64,000 bases of DNA from Lineus longissimus (Eukaryota > Nemertea > Pilidiophora > Heteronemertea > Lineidae), in the NCBI RefSeq assembly GCF_910592395.1, contig NC_088314.1:17335998-17399997 (forward strand). The letters are read 5' to 3'. The position numbers and the translations under genes were made by a program. Under the pieces are notes generated by a model. That model saw only the letters and a list, made by a program, of their open reading frames with translations, had not been told where the DNA came from and ran no database searches. Of the stretch, positions 32,700 through 46,475 are shown in pieces; within the stretch, counting starts at the first letter, position 1, and every line of letters begins with the position of its first letter.

Positions 32700-34730
32700 A
32701 TTGAAGAGACTCCTATTGGCAACTTCGTGCAACTTTAACTTGCCTACCTGGCTGTTGCCTTTAGTGTCCCTTTAGAAAGAAATGTGTCATCAAAGGTAAA
32801 ATTTTCTCCGATAAAGCTGACATTTTTGGAATACATTTCTAAGAGTACTATCAACGAGGTCTGAAGTCGAAAAGTCATATCAAAAAGGCAGTTTCAGGGC
32901 TATCACGGCTAGAAAAGCCCGCAAAACGCGATCTCTCAAGAATTAGGCCCGGTAGTGCCAACCGTGGGGTCTGATGATATTAGGCCATACATAAGCCATA
33001 CGATTTATCAAATTTCCTATGATGACGAGGATACTAATCCATGTGAATTACCAAAGTAGCCCCACAGGTCCCCGGTCAGGCCGCTGATATTTAGCGTTTT
33101 AACAATTTAACAGACCTGATCGAGGCGCATTCGTCGCCTTATACAGGGAATTCGAAGGCAATTCGATCTCCAGCCTGCAGACTTGGGGACTGAAACGGGA
33201 TTAAGGACCTGATCGAAATGAAATAGATTTATATGGCTTCAAATGAACAAGATGAAACTCAGAAGAAGAACTGCGGAGGAAAGGATATTCTTTACAAAAT
33301 GTTATAGAGATGCTCACCTCGGTACCAGATCCCCTGCGCGTCATTTGTCTGATGAAGGATTTGAACTAAAATTAAAACTAAATTGCGATTCAGATGGATA
33401 TTTAATGCAAGTAATGAATTAAAATTTTAAAATTACCTCAGCCAATATCAAGACTAGGAAAAATCGGAGAGTGCTAAGCATACAATATGGACCTTTCACG
33501 TCGTGTAATAAAGTCACCCGAATTTTTGTGCTTTTGTCAGTTTTTTTCGCGTAGATTGTTATTCTCCGCTCCTGTTTGTGTATATTTTGTCCGATTTTAA
33601 TGCAACACAAAATATAGAAGATTTTAGCGGTAAAATAGACGCGAGCACAACTAAATACGTAGTTGCTTCATCACTACAACATTCAATTCATACAGGTAAA
33701 TGACAATTTGTTGTGACAATTTTAAAGACTGAAATCAATCAATCAATACACCATTATATCGACATGACAACCATTCATGAATATCATCATATTGTCAACG
33801 CCTTAATCAATAAATCTGATCAGAACTGTACAATAACTGCAATGTATTTGCGTTTTTTCTGGTTTTAGATAGAGAAATTATGTACTCGAGTTTGACGCAC
33901 ATATTGTTAGTGGACAGGGACAGGAACTAGTGAAAAAATTCCTTCCCGTTGCGAACAGAATCAAAATCCTGTGTCAAATCCAGGTTGTGGGTTATCTCGT
34001 ATTCCTCAATTCCGAGGCTTTCTAAAAATCAGCGCTGCCTTGCTAGTCACAATGAAGTTCAAATCTAACGTGTGCAGTCGGATCTGGGGATCTTAAATAG
34101 GGAACAAGATGATTGAAGTTTAACATGAAGTGGGAAGACACGTTCTCAAAATATATCTTTTGTGATGGCTATATTAACTAGACATCCCTGACCCTCAAAT
34201 AAATTCCAATTAATTGATTTTTGAAAAGTCGCCCACTTAATCCTTTCGTCTCATATCACCCGCCAGGCGCCGACCTATTTTTACCCATAACTACCTTAAA
34301 TGGTGAACGACTCGAAAAATTTGCTGCATACGGATTTTTGCCCCATTTATTTCCAGGCCGTGGCACCAAGATCTCCCTCGCCGGTCTCATTCCAGGACCA
34401 TTATGATCACTACGGCTCTTCAACGTAGGGTCTGACTCGGCGTTCCGTTTTGGAAAATGATTGCAACTCTTAAGTTCTATAATACAAACAAATATCAAAT
34501 CCATTTCATGTCTAAAAAAAATCCTTTTCATACTTTTTGTTGTCTTCGCTGTTTACTGGTGTAAAGTTTGCCGCATCAGGACGTCAGGCTTCGTTGTAAA
34601 GAAGAACTCCGCAACATTGGCGGCTTTCATTCCCCGAAATGATTGCTCATCCATCAGTCCATTTGTTATTCCAATCAATAAATCAGTCAGGATAAGCCAG
34701 GGCTTACTAACAAAGGTAACCATCTCGGGA
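32700..34730. other. Non-coding stretch before the second GPCR
   Basis: The piece 32707-32775 (ctcctattggcaacttcgtg ... cttgcctacctggctgttgc) recurs at 42565-42632, a small dispersed repeat. The part near 34200-34730 may be the 3' untranslated end of the GPCR gene. No other feature. Confidence 0.45.
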
Positions 34731-34733
34731 GCC

Positions 34734-37277
34734 TCACCTGCCAAAACACCTACTTGGCTCGCTGAACACCTTCTTCGCTTCTGTTCTAAACTTCTTGCCC
34801 CCACCGAGGACATAAAGAAAGAAGTTGACTGCGTGGTTTGCTTGGGTGAAAAAGGATGTCAGAATGAATATAAAGCCTTCTCGAAGCGTCCAATAAGGCT
34901 GACCATTCCGATAAATTTCTTTAACCATTGGTATTTTAAACACAATTTCAGATAAAGCATGTGGCGCACACAATATGATAAAAGCAAGCGAAACCAACAT
35001 TAACATTCGCGTCAGGTTTTTGCCGTCCGCCTCTTCGGATTGTTCAGCACTACGAAGTATGCGCCGTTCTTTTGCCGCTTGCCTAAGGCTCTGTAGAATC
35101 AGAACGTTTGATATGAGAACAACTGAGAAAGGAATGACAGTGGTTACTGCTGACTGATAAACCAAAATCATGACTTCCACCCATGGGTACTGGTGAACGC
35201 TGAGATAGATACTAAAGAAACCTTCACCGAGTAGCTGAACTTCGTATGTAAAGAAAATGTTGATGTTGATGATTATAGGAATAGTTATTAAAGAAATCAC
35301 GACCTTCCGCGCCTTTGATACTGTGCACAGTGTTTTGGCCTTCATCGGAAACATCACAACGTATGCGCGATCTACAGTCATTGCGGCCAGAGACAGCCTT
35401 GACGATGTTGCACTACAGTAAAATGAAAAGGTCACAGCTCTGGAGGAGAAAAGGTAAACAATCAATTAGCTATTGCAGAGCTGCCCTATTGAATGCCCAG
35501 TCACCAATTAGATTGCATTTAGTGCGCGGGGCAATCAACACGGCGGCTCCTCGGAGCGCAGTTTGTCGATCTCCAATGAAGGGTAAAGCTTCGCTCCTCA
35601 AAGGTGATGCCTATAACCGAGCCTGTTCTAGGCAGAAATAGCGAAACATACGACAGTTCAGAACTTTGGTCCCGGACAGAACGTACCAGCCAATGACGTA
35701 AATCATGCATAATCAGGTGTGCAACGCCATTTGCTGGCTCTATTAGCTGATTGGTCAGTTATGCGGAAACCGCACCATCGTCATATCCCGGACCGCATTT
35801 AGGAAGTGTCATATCCTGTGATAAAAAACAAAGTGTATGAAAAGATGGCTTGTCTATTTTTAATCTATGTCTGGAACAAAGTATAGATGAGAGAACCTAT
35901 AGACTACGCTCTATAATTGTAAGGCTATATTCTACTCCTTGTTTAGAGCTTCTCTAATTAAATGAGTTGAACACATGTAATCGCAGGGCTGTTCTTCCTC
36001 CGAAATCTCGCACAACCTCTGCGGTCCGTGGTGTGAAAGAACAGACTGGGAACAAACATAGCGAACAAGTGTAACTTCTTTGACATTTCTAAAAATGATC
36101 CTAGTTTCAAAGAATGCCGTACGCATTTTGACGAAACCTTTTGCAAAAAAACGAAGAGAAAGTTTTCAGAAAATACAACATTTGTAGGTAAAAAGTGGCT
36201 TAAAAATTCCCCGCCATGGCGTTTCTCGGCCTGCCCAACCAGTAACAGAGAACACTGCTTTTGCGTTCGAGACTGAAGATCACGTTCGTGTGTACAGGAC
36301 ATTTGGGAAAGAGGAGTCAAATACAGTGACAGTGTGATGTTCGACACTCGGAGGGTTTGGTTAAGAGCATTTGAGCCTGTTGCATGCCCTTCTATCTGAA
36401 AAGCGATTCCCGCTCTGCATTTTCCGAATAGGGCCGAGCCTGGCTGGACGCCGTTATAATCTCAACTCGCCGAATGCGCTCGCAATAGTATGAATTTCAC
36501 GAGGTGTGGTGAAATATCTCTGCAAGCTACCCATACTTGAATGTCAGTGCAAAAAGACATCACAAGTATATTTGGCTGCCTGCGAGGAAGTATTCAATTC
36601 AAAGTTTTAATGAAAGTGTGTGCATTGTTCCGAAATTTAGGCCTTGGACTATTCGTACAAAAGAATTGCTTGTTTTATCTTGCCACTTTATCTTCGATGT
36701 CTATTGCAGTGGTAAACCCCTCTGTTCTCCCGTCCCTTCCATCATCCCCATTGTTTGCTTAAAACACAAGCCTGGTTAGTGGTCGCCAGGCCTCAAATAA
36801 GCTGAAGATGGCGATCTGGTAGCGATAACATCCACTCTAATGTGTGTTGACAACATATGGACATGTTTGATGATACATTTGCATTTATCAGGACCCGTGA
36901 CACCACGTGGTTACTGCAACAAAATGCCCCTCTTACCTAATTACCTCTTCATAATGCGGGATCGTCAAGCCGAAGAAAAACGGGACATAGGCCCAATACC
37001 CAAGCAGAAACACCGTGTCCAACGCTGCCAGTGCAGACATATACGTGCATGTACTGGTGTGTCGATACTCTCTCTTGGTCGTTATGACAAACGATACGAC
37101 ATTTCCGAAAATTCCAATGGTCGACAGAACTATAAGAGCGTACTTGCCACTAATTCGAAGGGCCAATAACAAATGTGGATAAGATTCATTTCCGGAAAGG
37201 CTATTGTCTGTTATTATGTCTGTAAGCGTGGTTGGTGATGCCCGGAGCTGGTTATCATCATCACTGAAGTTCATCAT
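34734..37277 (-). CDS. Class A GPCR, FMRFamide-receptor-like, two exons, intact
   Basis: Exon 1 is 37277-36937 (341 nt, donor ATTAG|gtaaga, phase 2) and exon 2 is 35439-34734 (706 nt, after ctcctccag), giving 348 residues without a break. The N terminus has two NxS/T sites. TM1 carries GNVVSF and TM2 follows STCTYMSAL. TM3 ends MTVDR (about residue 137, the DRY position) and leads into VVMFPMKA. TM5 carries TTVIPFSVVL. The third loop is basic and precedes NLTRMLMLVS (TM6), and TM7 is NHAVNFFLYVLGGGKKFR. This is the pattern of peptide receptors near the FMRFamide-receptor group. The phase-2 intron after TM2 is at the same place as in the first GPCR; that gene has one intron more, in the second extracellular loop. 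The two are paralogues about 21 kb apart on the same strand. Confidence 0.88.
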
Positions 37278-37279
37278 TC

Positions 37280-39130
37280 TGTTTCTCCGAGTAACGAAGT
37301 TTCTGTAGGGAGAGATAGGATGCAGAGTATGGCAATAAAAACGTTAATCAGCAATAATAATCATGGCTTTGGCAATATTATTATAGATGTTGGAGTTGGG
37401 TGCCCAACCACCCGCACCCCACACGCACACTCACCCCAATACACACACCCAAATCGAGGTTAGTGTGGCAGCGGATGACAACCTCAAAATTACAATGTAG
37501 TTGATATCGGACCTACTATTGTTATCAGCCTGGGTCTCCCTTAATAACTGTTAAAATCCCAGAGCAGAAAATTAGCCGTTGGTCATCAAGCATGGGGTTG
37601 AACAGTTGCAATATATTTCATCCATCGCAACCACTGTCATTTTGACTGTTCATTTTATACAATTGCCTGGTTAAGTGAGGAAAATTAAATATGAACAAAA
37701 ACTAAATATTTTACTTGATTTGTTATTCTCTCACCTCGAAATTGTGTTTGTTACCAAAATTATAATTTCGAAAGAAAAAAATAACGTCAAAAACCGGCTA
37801 AATAATTTTGGCACACCGGTGTAATGTTTTTGAGTGTTTCTGTTTTTGAGTGTTTCCCCTCATTGTTTGGGAACGCTCAAAAATAGATTGACAAGTTTTT
37901 CTGTGTATCCCCCCTATTGAAAAGTCGTGGTCTCTCTAGCTGCCTATTGTTTGGAAACACTGACACATGGGGAACAACCACAGATGTTACACCGGCCCAA
38001 AATGATGTGGACATTTACCTCTGATGAATCCGGCTCGATCCTCAACGATACTTCAGGAATTAGTCGTTTGATACTTCGATCATTGGGGTGATGATAGATT
38101 TCTGTCTAACCTCATACACACACTGTTCGCTTTTGACAAATGGAATCGATCGGTTGATGGTGAAACAACACGTCTTGCAGTCCGGTTTCTGATTATATGT
38201 GACTATCCAATTTATTCCTGCATTTTTTATGTGATGCATGTGCCATGTCCGCGAGGCAAAGTTTGCAACACCATTATCACGATTAGGGCGTGCAATTATG
38301 TACAGAACATGTATGTAAAATCGTGGATGTATTTTCGGAGGTGAAATAAGAGAAACCCTAATAAGATACAGCAATTTCGGTTCTCAGTACGGCCATCCTA
38401 AACAGCGTCCACCAGCGCCCACCAGGTTTAATATCAGGTATAAAGTCATCAAAATAAAATTTAGTAGCCATAAACCATAGCCATAATAAGTACACCATAA
38501 AACACATTTCCTGAATATTTTATGACATTTGGGTGTAAGATAAGGGAGATGTTGTCTAAAATCACAGGGCTCCTGTTGTATTGGGAAGCCCTATCAATCA
38601 TTTCCTCCAGGTCAAATCCAACACGGCCGCTGACTGGGTGGTGGACGCTGGTACATTTTAGACAACAACTCGCTAATCTAGCACATAAATGTCATGAACC
38701 GATCACGAAATTTGGAACATGTCCTGCTTATTTCGTTTATGACCATTAGATTTTTTGATGACTTTAATTATGCTTTTAAACGTGATGGACGCTGGTGGTC
38801 GCTGTTTAGTATGACCCCTCAGTACGAGTGTACTTTTACTTTAATTCCATTTTCTTGGCAAAAAAGTTTTTCTTTTCTTTTCATCATATAAGTCAATGTG
38901 GCGGAAATCTTGGCCGCCCGATATATATTGAATTACAAATGTATATATTTGATTATAAGTTCTTGGAGCAGGATTTGATCCTTACAAATACTCACAATTT
39001 CGTGATGTGCATGACAGTAATTAAAATTTAAAGTCAACATCATAAGCAGCGTGCAATATCGGCGTCAAATATGTTAACATGTGTAATCAAATCCAATATT
39101 TTGGTTGTAAGTAGGTCTATTCACATTAGC
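37280..39130. other. Non-coding stretch upstream of the GPCR
   Basis: It holds one CCGG-flanked MITE (37820-37991, listed separately) and a CA/CCCAC-rich run at 37400-37450. An open minus-strand frame of 104 codons at 38060-38374 has no recognisable domain. Promoter elements of the GPCR could not be identified. Confidence 0.45.
37820..37991. mobile_element. Second CCGG-flanked MITE family (172 bp)
   Basis: Termini TGTAATG...GATGTTACA with CCGG directly on both sides (37816-37819, 37992-37995). The interior has a duplicated ttttgagtgttt word and no coding sequence. It shares the CCGG target and TGT...ACA ends with the 162-bp family but not the interior. Confidence 0.65.
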
Positions 39131-39139
39131 GAAATCTCT

Positions 39140-39335
39140 GATTTTTCAAGTAGATATCCCGCAAGATTGCCTGCGGATGTCAACTTGACATTCTAGTGAA
39201 TGCTAAAATATTCGATTTTTCAGGTTGATCCTGCAAAATTGCCGGCCTGCGGATGTCAATTTGACATTCTATATTGAGTGCTGAAATTTTCGATTTTCAG
39301 GTTGATATCCTGCAAAATTGCCTGATATGATTGAA
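39140..39335 (+). repeat. Tandem repeat of ~90 bp, about 2.3 units
   Basis: Units share cgatttttcaggttgatatcc, gcaaaattgcc, tgcggatgtcaa and ttgacattcta. Function unknown. Confidence 0.75.
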
Positions 39336-39744
39336 CAGGGTCACATCACCGGACTTCAGAATCGCGTTGCAGGAAAATGTCAGAAAACAGAAAGTGAACA
39401 TCAGTCTCCTCACCACGCCATTTGTAACGGCTGCTTAGTGATACTGGCGTAAATTTAGCCTCTTCCGGTTGGTCTCTTCCGGTCGTTTAAGAGGCAGCGA
39501 ATGGCAACTGGGCCTCTCATTGGGGGATTGAGTGAACATCCTACTGGCAGCGAAAAGCACCAGAATACGGAAAAAAACCAAATTTCGAAAATCAATTAAA
39601 ACAAGTTTTGTTTTTCTAAAAATTACTTCATGACATTTACGCTCAAATAGGCTACATTTAAAAACCTTTAAATATATTTGTTAATTCTATGCCATTAACG
39701 TACCTGACCTCATTCCGTAGATGTCATGTCGATATTTTGCAGTC

Positions 39745-39975
39745 GAATGATGTCAAAGAGTGATGTCAATGGAATGATGTCCGTGAAATGATGTCAGAAT
39801 GATGTTCATGGAATGATGCCGGAGATCTAGAGTGATGTCAATGGAATGATGTTCGTTGAATGATGTCCGTGAAATGATGTCAGAATGAAGTTCATGGAAT
39901 GATGTCAGAGACTGGTGTCAATTGAAAAGTTGTCCGGGGAATGATATCAGAATAATATTTCATGGAATGATATCA
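39745..39975 (+). repeat. GGAATGATGTC minisatellite
   Basis: About seventeen imperfect copies of an 11-15 bp word (ggaatgatgtca, gtgaaatgatgtc and variants), grouped into a higher-order duplication of about 95 bp. Confidence 0.85.
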
Positions 39976-39999
39976 ATAAAAAAAATATACATGTGTTGG

Positions 40000-42900
40000 G
40001 TAACTCAGAAAAAAAACCTGCCTGTCTTTCAAATCTGTTTATCTGAGAGATGGACGCACAGAAAGTATCTAAAATTTGGCTCTTCTATAATTAACTACTG
40101 TAAATATCACATGCGAATTTCAGCACAGTGGCTAAAGTGTATGTTTTACATGGTTAGGAAGCTCATGAGGCGTGCCAGAATTTTTAATATCCAAATTAAC
40201 GTGTTTTCCAAAATTTCGTCATGAGCCAGCATGCTATATTCAGCAACTTGACGCAAGGGCCCAACGCGCCGCGTAGCGGCAAAAAAGCGAAGCTGGCGAA
40301 ACATTTATAACGGGTCACCGTCACTTATTATTGGACTTATAGCGCATTTACGGGGTTGCAACTATTTTGCTTTATAGTGTCACCAGGAAAGAAAAGCATG
40401 CGACCTAACGCCGATCTATTTGTATAAAGTGATAATTGGAAGGTATATAGTAGGAAATATCAATAAAATAATCATTCCATGTCGTCTTTTGAGGGCATTT
40501 TTGATTGTAAAAAATATATGTGTACGTCACCGTAGTCTCTGCAATGATAATTTTATCAGAGCAGTCTCGCGCAAGTAGAAGTTCTTTACCTACTAGTTCT
40601 TCACTTATTAGTCTCAACGTCTGGCGCAAAGCCAGACGTTTTCCATTACGATTTCACTACGATGTTTGACAATAAGGAGCAGTGCGCGAGATATGCTAAT
40701 GAGCAGACTTCCCTCGCTTGAGTTTCTGAAGAATGTTCCATATCGCGCTAAGCTCATCACTGCTGATTATGACAGGCGTGCGGCGGTAGGTATCTGCTCC
40801 CCAACTTCCACCCTAATACGGTACAATAAGTTACCATTTGATGAGAATGGGACAATGCCCTCACTGTGTATGGAGTCATAGGGATAAGAAGACATTATTC
40901 ATTAGTGTTGGTACAAGTGATTTTGCCCAAAAAGCATGCGCATTCAAAAAACAAAATATGCAAGGTATCACGTACATGACCATGACGACGTGCAGAAAGT
41001 GCACTGGCCAGTGCATACCCTATGGCTATGTATAGTAAACATGGTAAACATGAACAACATCATTATTCATCGGCAGTTCATTTTACTCCGAGCTTTTCCT
41101 GAAACATATTGCCATGATGATTAGGCCTACCATGTACCATGACCAATAACGGCACTAGATCATGTAGATGTCAACAAGTTCACATGAACCGTATAATCCC
41201 GCATAATCCCGCATGGCGCATTTGGGGCATGCGTCTAAACCAAAGCCCCAAAATCACTTGTTTTGGTCTATTTCACTTGTGTTTCCCCCGTCTCCCAGTC
41301 CATAATACATTTACAGTTTACAATCCCCGATCATGGCCCAACAAAAGGTCATCGGTTGACTAAAGCCAAGGAACACAACTGTTCAATGGATTTATAGTTG
41401 AATGCGATCAAACTACGTCTTTTCAATCGTGGATTGTAAATTTAACCCCATGGGCCTAGGGAAGGCCCTATAACAATACTTTCGACACAGTTATTATCTC
41501 CGCTGCCTCCACCATGTTACACACAGTGCTCACTGCTGATTCTAAAATGCGCCACCTAGTCAATTGCACTATCGTCATCACCTCATCATACTTCATTGAC
41601 ATTACAGGCACACATTAACATAGACCACTGTTGCAATCAACGACACAGTCGCTATCCAAGTAGCATTATAGAGGTAATTATCATTATCATACCTCATTAG
41701 CATGTGAACCAATCGCGTCGCGTCCTTTGCGATCACGGCAAAACCTCATGGAATAATGTCTTTCAACGTTGAATAATTTTTCATATTCCATGCCTACAAC
41801 TTCAATTTCTTCATAATCCATGGCTAGAAGTTCAATACTAATATAATATCCAAGATAAAGTTACAAGAAGTAGTCAATAGGGGTCTCTCACCTCTCACTG
41901 TATGTCCACACTATTCAAGCTTGTACGAGGAATACATTCAATGCTGAATCTAACAACACCCAGTGCCCTTACTCTGTATATTAGTCACTGGAAGATGGCC
42001 CATTTCACTCCTTGCTTCTACTTCACCTATAGTCTCATTGCAAACGCCTCAGTTCTATGATATCACATTCACTTTCAGCTGTCATGCAACGCAACAACTG
42101 TGCTATCTGCCATCGCACATCAACGAAGAAGTGCAGCCGCCCACATTCCACCTCACGTCTGTCCGACCAGCTGCAATCCTCGAGGACGCCCCACTGTACC
42201 ACGATTTCACTACGATGTTTGACAAGAAGGAGCAGTGCGCGAGATAGGCTAATGAGCAGACTTCCCTCGCTTGAGTTTCGGAAGAATGTTCCATATCGCG
42301 CTAAGCTGACCACTGCTGACCATGACAGGCGTGCATTGGACTGGTACAGGTTGGAACTGAAGATTGAATATGCTGGTGGTGACGCTTTCTGATGAGAAGT
42401 TGGTCGTGACTGATGCAGTATCCTTGGACTTGTCCACAGCATCGTTCAATCATTGCTCTCTGAGCTGCCTTGATTCTGCCTTGATTCTGTACCCAAAAAC
42501 TAAGACCAAATGCCTGTTGACTGTGCTTTAAGAGAGACTGGCGCCATGCCTAGAGATATGACTGACCCCTATTGGCAAATTTGTATGACTTTATCTTGCC
42601 TACCTAGCTGCTGCCTATAGTCTCCCTTTAACTGCGGAACACTTCAGAGTCGATAAAATGCCATGTTCCACCTTTTAATGTGTTCAGACTGCCATTTTCA
42701 AAATAATCAAGTCAGGACACTGCCTTCTAGTCTCATAATAAATTTTGCTTTCCTCAATATATAATAACATTTCTTCTTCTTCAATGCTTTCATCATTCCA
42801 AACTTCTCCTCCTCTGACTTTTACAGGGGTACAGTCCTGGCAATCAAAACCCAAATACTGAGACCAAATGCCTGTTGACTGTGCTTTAAGAGAGACTGGC

Positions 42901-43960
42901 GCCATGCCTAGTCTCTCTTAAAGCACAGTCAACAGACACCAACCCCCTCAGACTCAGAAACCACAAACGCCCAACCCTTCCTGCTACCCTAATACTTCTG
43001 GATCACCACACATTGTATACTTTGCCTCACTTTTGAAGGCGATTGCTAAATGAGACGTCATTGGTGACATTGTCGGTGTGTATGAACCGTTGTCATGACT
43101 AAAATATGATTGGTTATCGCTCTAATGACGTCATTATTCGCAAATATCCATAAATTATGGTGTTCAGTACTCCAGTCAATGAAGAATCGTATTTTACGAA
43201 ATGTATGCCTTTCATTCTTACTTGTATGGTCGACATCAAACATAAATGGGAAATAAACAATTATAATAAATATAAAAAATGGGACATTTTCCGAGTTAAA
43301 GTATTTACGCGTGACTAATCTGTTGAACCTTAGCGCTCAGACAAATTCATGACGTCACATCACTGGCAGCCAATCATGTATCTGATCACGTTACTAGCCA
43401 GATCTGTTACAAAACAAGCAAACAGATGTGGGCTGATATTGTCGTGTTGCCTCCTGGTTCTTGAAATGAAACGAGCATTATTCCCTTTTAGATTGCTTTA
43501 TTTGCTAAGATCACTAAGTTACACAGACCAGTGTGGTGGTCTCGCCATCACCCTTTTGAAAATCGACCAATTCTCCGGGGTCACCATAGGCGGGTCACGG
43601 GGGTCCTACAAAGGGTGACCCAAAACATTCATAATACAACAATATTCTCGAGGTTAAATTTGGATGTGTTTGTCAATTATTTCTGATCTCGGTGCTTTTA
43701 ATCCAGACAATATATTTGAGTCACATTTTTTAAGAAAATGGTAAATCACCGATACTGCGATTTTCGAGGCGTAATAAAATATTATTACTGTTCAATTATT
43801 CCAACAGCCACAGTAAAGAAATTTACACGAGGCATGTATAACATGCATAACATGATATAAGAAGTGTGTACAAATTTTGGACACTTTTTATTTGTTCACT
43901 TCTGAGGCATAGGTACAGGAAGATTTTTTCTGAAATACTCGATATGTGCGTCAAAACACA
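40000..43960. other. Repeat-rich non-coding region
   Basis: No gene is supported. Two diverged copies of one ~140-bp segment lie at about 40648-40790 and 42196-42336 (tcactacgatgtttgacaa, ggagcagtgcgcgagata, agaatgttccatatcgcg). In one frame they keep SSARD-x-LMSRLPSLEF and VPYRAKL, so an old coding sequence is possible. A ~75-bp segment is repeated at 42485-42560 and 42843-42912. Confidence 0.5.
42873..42934. repeat. Perfect 25-bp hairpin
   Basis: The arms tgttgactgtgctttaagag... and its complement are exact over 25 nt, with a 12-nt loop. The left arm is the end of a repeated segment also found at 42520-42545 without the hairpin, so the right arm looks like a palindromic duplication. Confidence 0.8.
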
Positions 43961-46475
43961 ACAGTACATTCAGAACGCGTAAGCACAGTAGTAACAGTAC
44001 ACAGTTCTAAACATATTATCAGAGTTATTGATTGATATATTATGAATTGGTATATCGGGTCGATCAAGTGATTTATTGATTTAACTTTAACATTTTCCTC
44101 AATAAATTGTCATTGACATGCAATGTATGTCTCTATATTCTAGTGAATAAACAAACAAGCATTTGATTAGGTGTGCGCGCGTCCTTTTTACAAACTTCTT
44201 CATATTGTAGTGGATTGGAATCGGTCATAAAATACGTACAAACCGAGGCGGAGAAAGAACAAACTAGGCGAGAAAACCTAACCAGGACACAACTCCATCA
44301 GGTGACTTACGACACGACGTGCAAAGTACATAGGAAGATTAATCGAGAACAGCGACCTATCAAGAATCCGTTTAAAACTGTGAAAGAGGACGAATTATGT
44401 GTACATTTCTATCCGTGTATTTATAAGAATCCGTGATGGCCCTGATATCAACCGCCCCGTGTTTAGGAAAATAAATATACCACAAAAGAACAATTATTAC
44501 ACGGGCAAAAATGTGCGTTGAAAATCTATATAGCAAATTTTCCATCGATTCTATATAGATTTTCATTTGAATTTTTGCCTGTTGTGTACTGTCAATTCAA
44601 GTAAAGGAATGAATGGAATTACATGTATATGACTTATTGAATAACTAGCAAGCAGGTTGTATTCATTTGCAGAAATGCAGTTTTGAGACAAAATGTGGTA
44701 CACATATCAAACGGCGTGGGTGTTGGTAATAATAATAATTAGAAAAGAGCAGACACTCCCACTGGAAGTTATCAGGTTTAGTCAGGACTTATAAGGTAGG
44801 TCGTTTGTACCGAGCGCTGGTCTGACGTTCAGGATGAAATAAAAGATATAATATAAAAGAAGGTAATTTTGGGTCCCAAGCTCATTCGATACAAACAAAT
44901 CAGTGGCTAATGCAATCAGGGCGTGATACTGAACTAGTCGGGTTATTTGGCTCATACGATATCAACTGGGTAATTCATAGTGACTTTCTGCAGTTTCTTG
45001 AGAATTTTGTTGGATTAGTATTCTCGAAGATTTACCGTACAATTTTCATGAGAACCGGGAGGCGCCTTGCGGAAAAAAATCCCACCACGCGTAGCTTATC
45101 ATGGAGAGTGGAAATAAAGCCTTCATAATAAAGACACATTTCTCATCATAACATCATAGCTAGGGTGTCCCTGTTAGAGAGATTCTGCAGTACATTCATC
45201 AAGAAATCATGACACGGTTCAAATATCAAATGAAGATGCACACCCCGCTGCCACAGGGGTAAATGCCACCTTTGATACAACGTTCGTGTACGTTTTCTCA
45301 ACAACAGATTTATTTCATGCACAGTTCTTCGACGGGACGCGCATACTTTACTCGCCATCCAAATGACCCATTCTAACGACCGTACAGTCAAGTTCTTCTC
45401 TAAACCAATAGCACTCTTTCAACGAAAGTAGACTAAGCTGTTCCAGTCCCTGGTATCTTTCGGGACATGTGGGAGATGATGATCAAGCGCGTTGTCTACG
45501 AAATCAAATCAAATGATTCAGATGCTTCAATGCTTTCAATCCTTCAAATGAGCCTGTTGAGAATTCGATAACCAGTGATGGATTGGCGAAACTATTTCTA
45601 TTATCTCGTGGAGCTGGTGCTCTTCCTCTCCCCTCACTACCTGCTGGAAATAGACAAAGGTAAGCAGCTGGGTTGTGGCGCTGTAGCGGGAAGCTGAATA
45701 ATGGAAGAGCTTTAGGCGCTACGCGTCCGGCACGAAACTGTCAACATCGCGTTATCGACCAGTCATAATGGAAGTGAATGCTAACGTCCCCATCCTCTCC
45801 TCCACATCTGTGATTCAAATTAAATGTATTGAGTACTCGTCTTACGGATTATCCACAGTACATGTACATGTATTGTGAGTTATTCATTACTTGTGATGAC
45901 AACACAAAATTCGGTACTCCATTTCAAGCCGACTTGATTGACATTTCTACATATGGACATTTTTGATTGACTCGGGCAAAGCAGCACCGCATGACGGGAG
46001 GCGCTCTCATTTTGGGGTCAAGGGATTTTAAAGGTCACGGGATCATCCGTGGGTTCGAACATTGGTCACAGCCACCCCAGAAAAGCGCTGGGAGTCGATC
46101 ACAATTTTACAATATTACTGTGATTACGGCTAGCCTTTTCTGCAGGTGATATCAGAGCGACCGGAAGACGTGTAGGTTTCACCGCTTAGGTTTGCGACGA
46201 ATCAGATGCAAAAATCTCCAAAGGGAAAGAAACTGATTGGATTTAATGACCTCGCTCGCGTCGATTATAAGTATAAATGGGTGTAATCCCCTGTATTAAT
46301 TGAAATATTGCCGTTGAACTCCTCGCCGATTGGAGGTGGCGGGTATGCACAAATTGGAGCGTCACCTTGACCAAGTCGATTGGTCACATGACCAACCTTG
46401 AATATTTTTAGTCAAGTCTCGGATGTATACATCCGTAGCCAAGTGGACCATGAAAATTGGTCAGTTTACTACCGG

